Source: Glandiceps talaboti
Lineage: Eukaryota; Hemichordata; Enteropneusta; Spengelidae
DNA: 64,000 bases
Direction: 5' to 3'
Assembly (NCBI RefSeq): GCF_964340395.1
Contig: NC_135555.1
Span: 23,878,725 to 23,942,724 of the forward strand
Positions 1-64,000 of the stretch are shown one piece after another; within the stretch, counting starts at the first letter, position 1, and the number at the start of each line of letters is the position of its first letter. The position numbers and the translations under genes are program-made. Under the pieces are notes generated by a model. It did no database searches. It had not been told where the DNA came from and was given only the letters and a program-made list of their open reading frames with translations.

Positions 1-54432
<54,432 letters not shown>

Positions 54433-54620
54433 TCTCACCAACCCTTCGAGGTAATTATCCTATAAACGGATTACTGGTTAAGTGCTGAATTCTTCTGCTA
54501 TAAAATTTCGAGTTGGTATTTACAATAAGTCTCAAAATTCGACTCAACCGTTCCTTGCTAGTTGCACAAGTTACCTTCGCAAGTCGCCATCTTGGTCTGT
54601 TTATAAGTTTCTCCTAACGA
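54433..54620 (-). promoter_or_regulatory. Probable 5' UTR and core promoter of the dynein gene
   Basis: The stretch upstream of the exon 1 ATG is richer in CpG than its surroundings. On the minus strand it holds CCAAGATGGCGACTT at about 54582-54597, close to the YY1 initiator element (AANATGGCGGC) that often overlaps transcription starts. The ATG in that element opens a short upstream frame that ends at TAG within about 12 codons. No TATA box is obvious. Start site is inferred. Confidence 0.4.
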
Positions 54621-55170
54621 CATGGTAATTAGCATGGTTGATTGCATTGTTAAATGGGGTGACGTATTGCTACTTTCCGGTTATGGCGGAGGGGATAACT
54701 TTTATAGGTCTATGTATTTTACAGCTGAAAGCATTATTTTATCCTTCTGATTCAATAAAATCCAACCTAAATCTTCCTTTTTTGCATGGATTCAGAAAAT
54801 ATTACACCGTTTGCATTTGGGTGGGCCTTAAATATGTATGGTAAATTCAGCCCACCCACAAAAAATGGTTCCGACAGGGTGGCTTTACACATTATAACCC
54901 TAAATCCTTGGGTACTCGCAGCTCAACATTCTTTGGACCCTGTGTTGTGGCCGTATTCTACTAGTACTAGAACTGTGTGTGTGATTGTCAATTCACTTGT
55001 TCGCTTGATAAAAAGCGTTGTCAACGGATATTTTGTACATCTTCACTGCGTCCCCGGCAACGGTAACAACTGTTGAGTTACATGAAACTTTTACAACACT
55101 TTAACTCCATGTAACATTGTCAGAGGGCGAGGGGACTCGATGACAGACAAACTGACATGTCGTCTATGTA
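54621..55170. other. Upstream flank, no recognised gene
   Basis: CpG-containing sequence. A + strand ATGGCGGAGGGG at 54684 looks like a gene start, and a 96-codon + frame starts at 54786, but neither shows a domain, family or splice continuation. Confidence 0.45.
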
Positions 55171-55901
55171 AGGGAGCCTTCAGTAATTTCACAGGGGAGG
55201 GGGGGGCAGACGGTAATTAGCTCAGGCTGTTGCGTAAAATGTGACCCTCTCCGATCCAGTTGTCATTTCCACAGTATATTTATGTGAAGACACACAGTGT
55301 TCACTATATGCTACATGGTTGTCAGCAGCGATTTTATGATATGGTCTGATATTAACCTAACCCTAAGAAGACAACTTTAGGTTGTTCATTACCATGGTTA
55401 CAAAGATGCGATAGTACAAATGAAACATGTTTTGAGCACCTCATGTCCATAGCTACTTACAATGCAAAGTGCAGTGTCAACAATCGAAATAATATTAATT
55501 TTTGAGGGGTCACTAAGTGTGCACCTACCGGCTATATTGAGCGGCGTTTGCATATGTATTTTAGTTTTTCCAATTTCAGAGTGTCTGTAAATTGGGTAAT
55601 CCTGTAGACATCTCAAATAAATAAATAAATATTTTAATTTATTAATACATTATGTATGTATGTATGTATGTATGTATGTATGTATGTATGTATGTATGTA
55701 TGTATGTATGTATGTATGTATGTATGTATGTATGTATGTATGTATGTATGTATGTATATATAGAAGCCAAAACCATAAGTTAGACAATACAATGAGTCAA
55801 AGTAAAATGTGACCCTCCCCTAATCCCATTTTCTAAAATATGATCCTACCCGATAACCGATTTATTGAAAGTCACACCCTTGTAATTACCGAAGGCTCTC
55901 T
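55171..55901. mobile_element. TIR element, copy A (731 bp, non-autonomous)
   Basis: Terminal inverted repeats AGGGAGCCTTCAGTAAT (left) and AGAGAGCCTTCGGTAAT (right, read inward). Shares left subterminal (CTGTTG(C/A)GTAAA), internal (GGTTGTCAGCAG … TGATAT…CCCTAA) and right subterminal (GACAATACAATGAGTCAAA, CCCATTTTCTAAAATATG) blocks with copy B at 60192-60998. Contains an (ATGT)n array. No transposase frame, so a non-autonomous DNA transposon is likely. Confidence 0.82.
55646..55757. repeat. (ATGT)n microsatellite inside TIR element A
   Basis: About 27 ATGT units, preceded by a short (AAAT)n. Absent from the sister copy B, so it expanded after the copies separated. Confidence 0.97.
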
Positions 55902-56009
55902 AGTGTATGGTCTATGTTTAGTAGCGTGTTTGCAAGGTCATCTGTGAAAGATGAGTTGAGAATGGTGAACTGTCTACATGTCTCGCTAACCCCCCCCCCC
56001 CCCCCGTAT

Positions 56010-56262
56010 GTCACGACAATCCGCGTCACTGGTTTTGCGCCAAATTGCGGTGCTCGAAATATGAGTCAAAATGTTCTAAATCGCCATTAGTTTTTCTGAT
56101 TTTTCATAAATTATGCTTGGGGAGGTATAGTTATATTATTCCCCAATATTGTACTTCATTCAGCCGGAAAATACCTGACTGAGAGTTTGTGACAAAGCTC
56201 AGCGACTCCCTTAGGCAACTCGTATTTTGGACGACTGAACGAAGGAAAATATAAGAAAATAA
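56010..56262. mobile_element. Fold-back MITE-like element, ATGAGTCAAA family, full copy 2
   Basis: Preceded by a poly-C run (55990-56005). Contains CACTGGTTTTGCGCC, GAAATATGAGTCAAAATGTT, AATCGCCATTAG, then inverted arms ATTCCCCAATATTGTACTTC ATTCAG and GACTGAACGAAGGAAAATAT. Diverged from copy 1 but with the same order. Confidence 0.75.
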
Positions 56263-57295
56263 TGGCTAAATTTCAATTTAACTTTTGGGAGGTAATACAT
56301 GTACAACCCAACTGGAACACACAAAACTCAATATGTCGACGCGCAAAACACAATATAGAAACAACAAACCTAAATCTGCTGGTCGACGAGCAATAACTAG
56401 CTAGATAGGAGCCACGGCAAAACTTGAAAACTAATGGCGAAACTTACACGGCAAACTTAAAAACCCACGGTAAAACTTAAAAAGACAATTACCACACTAA
56501 AAAAAAAACACATGCGGCAAAACTTTCAAAACGCACTTCGGAATCATTGCATCTCCATCGAGATGCAAATATCCATCGTACAAATACATTGGCGTTACAT
56601 GTACCGTCTTGAATTTTCAGATGAAGATAATGATACTGCAGCTGTAGGATATGATCACAAAGAGAATTTGATTGGGTAGTTTCTCTTAGGAAATTTTAAG
56701 GGTAAATTTACCATTTCATGTCAAAGTATTATAACATATTAACATAATTTCTTGCAATACGTTGTAACGCATGGTTGTATAGATAAGGCATGCCACTGAC
56801 AATTTCTGGTAGACCAGTTTCCGTGCACAGAACATCATTGTTGTGTAGAAAACCCAACTCTGCCAGTTCCACATGATGGTATCAAAACAATACTTGATCG
56901 ATGGACTTAGACACACTGTACTGTACCCCTCCAAACGCCAGCTTTATATGTACCAAGAAAGGGCATGTCTTAGACTAAAAGATGAGTACATCAACTCAAG
57001 AAAAGATTCAAACTATCTATGCCCTGCAGGTCCTAGCTATTTTTGAAATGAGGCTGCTGTTGTCAGATTTTCGTGGGATGGGGATGGGGTGATGGTGGCT
57101 GGGGTTGGGGAGACTTGTGAGAAATAATGGAGCCATGAAAAGATATTTGAGTTTCAATGGGGAATTCAATTGGGCTTGAACTTATAAATTTGTGCCTGAA
57201 ATGCAAGTGGATAGACTAAAAGATAAGTTATTGGAAAGTGATGACAAGAATGCCCGATACGTATGTTGACTGAAATCATATTATGTATTCACATG
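56263..57295. other. Intergenic, no recognised gene
   Basis: Contains a locally repetitive patch near 56410-56520 (ACGGCAAAACTTAAAA-like words). Nothing else recognised. Confidence 0.5.
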
Positions 57296-57300
57296 CACGC

Positions 57301-57396
<96 letters not shown>

Positions 57397-57404
57397 ACAC
57401 ACAG
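57296..57404. repeat. (AC)n microsatellite
   Basis: About 52 AC units with two ATAC interruptions. Confidence 0.97.
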
Positions 57405-58698
57405 AGCATTTATAGACAGAACCTCAGTGTAAAGTTATGTATACATACAACCTTGACGGATCTGTTATTAAATATATATCATTATCAACTTGTCTATGCA
57501 ATGAATATTACAATTATGTTTTATTATCTAACCCAGTTACACCGTAGCATAAATCTCAAGTGAAAACAAATGTAATACAATAAAGATGCATTGAGGGCGC
57601 CATACCAATACACCAAATGTCTGCTCAATCGGGTCGATAATAGTTTTGGAGTTTAACCTTTATCTTTCTAACAACATGTTCGGGTTTTTTTTTAAATTAC
57701 CAAAAATAGTTATAAACAAACCTGAATGGACTTCACAATAACAATTTTTCCAAAACACGTGTTAAAATGATGGGAAAATAACTTTATCTGGTACACCTCA
57801 CTTGAGAAATGTAGATATGGAGACGCTATCTTTCTTTCATTCAATCTTGAACTAGTCATAAAGAACGATATATATTATCGAATGTAATCTGAATGCCTTC
57901 CGTAAGGGTAAAGTTTTTAGATTTTTGTTCCTACACAGAATAATTGTTGGAATGCAAATTTCTTATCTATAGCAGCCATACATGATACACCCCGTAATTG
58001 GTAAATTGATTTATACCAAACGATATGAAATTTCAAGGTTGAACTTGCTTACTAAAATATTGCCTAATTACCGAAAATAAATAATTATGCAAATATAGCT
58101 AATTATTATTTATGCAAATGATTGATTAAAAAAGACATCAGAATCCTACATCAAACAAGCGCTTTTATCATCAGTGGATATACCAAAAATATTATCATTA
58201 TTTAATTGTAATCAGCAATTTGCATAATGAATGATTTTAATTAATCGGACAACATCAAAAGAATACAAGCTTACAATTGCACATAATTTGATACATTCAT
58301 TAGTGATTGGTAATGTGTATCATTCACAATATTAAACTATTCAATGTTATGGCCAATGATAAGGTCGATTTTCATCAAATAAAGTGGCTACATTTGCATC
58401 AATTTGTGCCAAAACGAATATAAAACTAGTGAAAAATTTTATTTTACAATGTCACAATCTTTGCGAGTCATCTTTTATCTTTCTGTATTTCCTTTCATTT
58501 TTTCCCTTTCTTTCTAAGTCTTGTAATGTGATGCATTGCTTCTTTACTTACAAAGGAAATAAAATCATTTAAATGAAAAAAGTAAAAGATCATGTGATAT
58601 AACCCACATGAATTTAAATACACCCAGAGAACGAAAGACTACCCCCATCCCTGTGATATTTAATATCATGTGATATAGATGGCGTGAATTTAAATGCC
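57405..58698. other. Intergenic, no recognised gene
   Basis: Very AT-rich; runs of ATTTGCATAAT-type words near 58080-58240. No coding or RNA gene recognised. Confidence 0.5.
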
Positions 58699-59799
<1,101 letters not shown>

Positions 59800-59872
59800 T
59801 TTGTATTGTATTGTATTGTATTGTATTGTATTGTATTGTATTGTATTGTATTGTATTGTATTGTATTGTATT
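59800..59872. repeat. (TATTG)n microsatellite
   Basis: About 14 perfect TATTG units, the same motif as the array in dynein intron 25. Confidence 0.97.
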
Positions 59873-60030
59873 GTTAAAATTTGCGTTTTCAAGGTTACTG
59901 AACAAATGCCATGCTAACTGCTAACTGTAAACACAACTGTAAAGCAAACAAGGGGTTGCAAATAATGTATAAAGGCAAGGGGGGGGGGTTAGATATCCTT
60001 CACCACCGGCTAAAACACCCTCGCCAACAT

Positions 60031-60068
60031 TTTTATTTATTTATTTATTTATTTATTGGGGGGGGGGG
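60031..60068. repeat. (ATTT)n plus poly-G
   Basis: Six ATTT units followed by a G run; a second G run (59980-59988) lies 45 bp to the left. Confidence 0.93.
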
Positions 60069-60191
60069 CGATTCTATTAAAAACGAAATTTTTGGTGTGA
60101 AACAACATATAATTAATGAAAACCACAAATCTGCCGTTTGGATGCACCTGTTTTAATTTCTTCATGCTGAAGAATAGAACAGTCTAGATTA

Positions 60192-60998
60192 AGGGAACCT
60201 TCAGTAATAACAATGGAAGAGCCGGGGGAAATCAGGCTTGGGCTGTTGAGTAAATATTACCCTCCCCCGATTCCATTGTGCAAAAAAGTGCTTTCTCTAA
60301 AACATGACACCCCCCCCCCCCTGTTAAAGTGCTCTCAGAAATATAAAAGGACACTAGTCCAAGAATCATTGGTAAGGATTTAATCCAACTGTTGCCACCA
60401 ATGTTGAAAGTTTTAACGGCATTGGTTATTTTCCACTACTACCACCATGTGAATGTGTGTGAAGGCATTGTATTAATATGTCTGTGTTTGGATCTCATTT
60501 CCTGAGCTGAAGGCTACAAATAACAAGGATTAGATTGGCACACTCCAGGACCGAGATCAACTATATTATTTCCACAATATTATCCACGGTATCTTATCCA
60601 ACTGGTACCATTTACACTTGCGAGACCGACTCCTCTTCCTCACACCACAACTGGCAAGTAATTCATTACATTGGTTGTCAGCAGTAATTTGATTGACATA
60701 GGCTGATATCATGATCCCTAACCCTAACCCTAACCCTAATAATAACCCTATAACTGTAATCATAATCCTAACTTTAACCCTAAGCCGAATGGTAGCAATG
60801 GGATTTGAACTGCGATGGGGTGACAACACCCCCCCCCCCCCCGAAATAATGAAATTTTATTTTAGACAATACAATGAGTCAAAATAAAATGTCACCTCCT
60901 CTAACCCCATTTTCTAAAATATGGCCCTCCCCAGACAGCCGATCTGTAAAAAGTGCCACCCCCTTCCCCTATCCCCTTCTAAATACTGAAGGCTCCCT
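60192..60998. mobile_element. TIR element, copy B (807 bp, non-autonomous)
   Basis: Terminal repeats AGGGAACCTTCAGTAAT (left) and AGGGAGCCTTCAGTATT (right, inward). Same internal order as copy A. Carries two poly-C runs (60309-60322, 60829-60842) and the telomere-like run at 60714-60740. No transposase frame. Confidence 0.82.
60714..60740. repeat. Short (CCCTAA)n run inside TIR element B
   Basis: Four CCCTAA units followed by decayed copies (TAATAACCCTATAACTG, TTTAACCCTAAGCC). Copy A has CCTAACCCTAAG at the matching place, so this probably grew from the element's own sequence and is not a telomere remnant. Confidence 0.85.
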
Positions 60999-61974
60999 AA
61001 CTTCTTTAATTTTGTACTCTATCTGTGAAGGTTATTAACTTTCAACGTTACCCCAAGCGTATCAGAAGAATTGGCCATTGATTGTGAAATGACATGTAAG
61101 TAGCTAGAAGGGTAGGTAATACGTGTATATGTATATGAACTTTTGTTTCAACGTCACAATAGCTACAAGAACCAATACCACAGTTCAGACAAGGTCATAG
61201 AAATGACTTTTTCTTCCATCACAATTCAAAACACATTGACCTCCCTACCTTTTCAAATTTGTCAAAGCACTTAGGGTAACCCACCTACTGTCAACATTTC
61301 AAAAACGTTGTGGTAACCTCCCTTTCAATTGACCGACCCACCTCAAGCCAAAGAAACTGACCAATTACTTCGTACCTATGTGAATTTTTAGAATCGAATA
61401 TTGTTGAGAAGGTCTATAAGTATATGTTAAATGTTCAACACAGGTGAAACCATAGACCATTCAATCATGATCAGGGTCTATGTTTAAAGTGTTTTCTTCC
61501 TGAAGTACTTGTAGGACCCACTGAACGGGCTACTATCTCTAACTCTGTGGGTATACGCCTATCTCTTGGCTAGCAAGTATACTGACATGAGATGGAAGCA
61601 AGTCACAGTGCACTCTTCGTGTGTTTTTTTAAATTAGCAATATATATATTATTATGTCCCGACATTAGAGAGCAAGAGACTATAGGAATACATGAGTCAT
61701 ATACGTCCCATGGTTATAACAAAAGGTAGGACAATGTGATATGGTAGATGTATAGCAGTGCCTACAGGTATGAAAGCAAACAAAGAATTGATTGTCATTG
61801 GAACTATTTATGGCTGAATGTAATGTTCACCTACAATAGCTGACTGCGTCTTCGGGTCAAAGGTGAAACTGTTTATTGGTAGAGTAAGACTTGGTAGGCA
61901 TACGTAGCTACTACTAGTTTATCTCGTTATGTTGAGTACACCTGAGATCCGATAGGTGAAAGTAAGTATGACAT
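60999..61974. other. Intergenic, no recognised gene
   Basis: Includes the weak CATAGACC…GGTCTATG hairpin at about 61450-61483. Nothing else recognised. Confidence 0.5.
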
Positions 61975-63670
61975 ACACTGTGTCTCTGTGTTATAACTAT
62001 ACTTAATTAGATAAGTTTATAGACTTTGTCTATGTGTAATGTCTATAGTTAATTTTATAAGTTTATTGATTGTGTGTCTATATGTAATGACTATAGTTGA
62101 TAAATAAGTACATACACTGTCTCTATAATGACTATAACTATTAAGTATATAAACTGTGTCTATATATAATGACTATAGTTGATAAGTATATACATTGTGT
62201 CTATATATAATGACTATAGATAATAAGTACACACACCGTGTCTATATATAATGACTATAGTTAATAAGTACATACACTGTCTATATATAATGACTATAAC
62301 TATTAAGTATATAAACTGTGTCTATATATAATGACTATATATAATAAGTACATACACTGTGTCTATATATAATGACTATAGTTGATAAGTATATACAATG
62401 TCTATATATAATGACGATAGTTAATAGATAAGTACATACACTGTGTCTATATATAATGACTATAGTTGATAAGTACATACACTGTGTTTATATATAACGA
62501 CTATAAGTTGATAAGTACATACACTGTGTCTATATGTAATGACTATAGTTAATAAGTACATACACTGTGTCTATACATATAATGACTATAGTTAATAAGT
62601 ACATACACTGTGTCTATATGTAATGACTATAGTTAATATATAAGTATATACATTGTGTCTCTATATAATGACTATAGTTAATAAGTATATAGTGTCTATA
62701 TATAATGACTATAGTTAATAGATAAGTACATACACTGTGTCTATATATAATGACTATAGTTAATAAGTACATACACTGTGTCTATATGTAATGACTATAG
62801 TTGATATATAAGTATACACACTGTGTCTATATATAATGACTATATATAATAAGTATATACACTGTGTCTATATATAATGACTATATATAATAAGTATATA
62901 CACTGTGTCTATATATAATGACTATAGTTGGTAAGTACATACACTGTCTCTATAATGACTATAACTATTAAGTATATAAACTGTGTCTATATATAATGAC
63001 TATATATAATAAGTATATACACTGTGTCTATATATAATGACTATAGTTGATAAGTACATACACTGTGTTTATATATAATGACTATAGTTGATAAGTACAT
63101 ACACTGTGTCTATATGTAATGACTATAGTTAATAGATAAGTACATACACTGTGTCTATATATAATGACTATAGTTAATAAGTACATACACTGTGTCTATA
63201 CATATAATGACTATAGTTAATAAGTACATACACTGTGTCTATATGTAATGACTATAGTTAATATATAAGTATATACATTGTGTCTCTATATAATGACTAT
63301 AGTTAATAAGTATATAGTGTCTATATATAATGACTATAGTTGATAGATAAGTACATACACTGTGTCTATATATAATGACTATAGTTAATAAGTACATACA
63401 CTGTGTCTATATGTAATGACTATAGTTGATATATAAGTATATACATTGTGTCTCTATATAATGACTATAGTTAATAAATATAGTGTCTATATAATGACTA
63501 TAGTTAATAAGTACACACACTGTGTCTATATATACTGACTATAGTTAATAAGTACATACACTGTCTATACATATAATGACCATGGCTTATAGATAAGTAT
63601 ATACATTGTGTCTCTGTATAATGACTATAACATAGCTAATAGGTAAGTTTATACAGTGTCTCTATAAGGA
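61975..63670. repeat. About 43-bp satellite with higher-order repeats
   Basis: About 38 units built from GTGTCTATATATAATGACTA plus TAGTTAATAAGTACATACACT, with length variants (GATAAGT, ATATATAAG, short ATAGTGTC). A segment of some 12 units beginning near 62466 is repeated in nearly the same order from about 63048, giving a higher-order period near 590 bp. Left and right edges decay. Confidence 0.95.
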
Positions 63671-63767
63671 CTTTTAAATATACATTATACACTATGTCTC
63701 TATATTGTGAATTTAGTTAATGGGTAACTTTATATACTATGCATCTGTATCTCAGACGGACGGACGG

Positions 63768-63780
63768 ACACACACACACA

Positions 63781-63823
<43 letters not shown>
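63768..63823. repeat. (AC)n microsatellite
   Basis: About 27 AC units with one ATAC interruption, preceded by GACGGACGGACGGAC. Confidence 0.96.
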
Positions 63824-63825
<2 letters not shown>

Positions 63826-64000
63826 CCATCACTAAACCATAACATTCCAGACATCATTAAAATATAACCCTCCCTAATGGAGGTAAAATTACCAATACAA
63901 GTGAAGATCATTCAGAATTCAGTGGAAAGATCAAAACATGCATGGTATGGAGTATTCGTTATTGAGAGATTTTCAATAGTTTGTCCAGGCGAAGTTTAAT
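63824..64000. other. Right edge, nothing recognised
   Basis: AT-rich sequence without a recognisable feature. Confidence 0.5.

Noticed and set aside
54638-55076. Divergent + strand gene starting ATGGCGGAGGGG
   Set aside because: No domain, no splice donor in phase and no downstream exon could be found. The two frames overlap in different phases.
60714-60740. Chromosome end or fusion scar
   Set aside because: Only four clean CCCTAA units, inside a TIR element whose sister copy carries the seed motif.

Overview
The window is nuclear DNA from an animal with motile cilia. It is AT-rich (about two-thirds by eye), its genes are split by GT-AG introns, and it is crowded with microsatellites, minisatellites, fold-back elements and a CR1/L2-like retrotransposon. 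Dense TACATGTA-type words and the retrotransposon style fit a marine invertebrate, but the species cannot be fixed from the sequence. No bacterial feature is present.

One gene dominates. An axonemal outer-arm dynein heavy chain of the DNAH5/DNAH8 type lies on the minus strand, from a start codon at 54432 to beyond base 1. I could place 42 coding exons. Every junction has GT/AG ends and matching phase, and together they give 8169 nt (2723 codons) without a stop or frameshift. They encode a basic N-terminus, the DHC_N1 tail, a charged disordered segment (exons 15-19), the DHC_N2 linker, AAA1 (GPAGTGKT), AAA2 (GPSGAGKT) and the start of AAA3 (GEQGTAKT). The rest of AAA3, AAA4, the stalk and microtubule-binding domain, AAA5 and AAA6 lie off the left edge.

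Layout: 1-9412 holds the AAA1-AAA3 exons; 9413-13623 is an intron carrying a near-complete antisense non-LTR retrotransposon with an intact 1128-codon ORF; 13624-31306 holds the linker and tail exons; 31307-54303 is a 23-kb first intron with two further candidate first exons (37940-37981, 34441-34521) that splice in phase to exon 2; 54433-64000 is upstream DNA without a recognisable gene, holding two copies of a TIR element and a satellite with higher-order structure.

The most unusual pattern is that tandem duplications repeatedly sit across exon-intron junctions of this gene. Three arrays copy a 5' splice site (exons 16, 28 and 34, the last with 14 decoy donors). Two copy an exon start with its 3' splice site (exon 14, an essentially perfect 84-bp duplication; exon 2, diverged with a lost acceptor). 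The true site can be chosen in each case because the alternatives break the reading frame.
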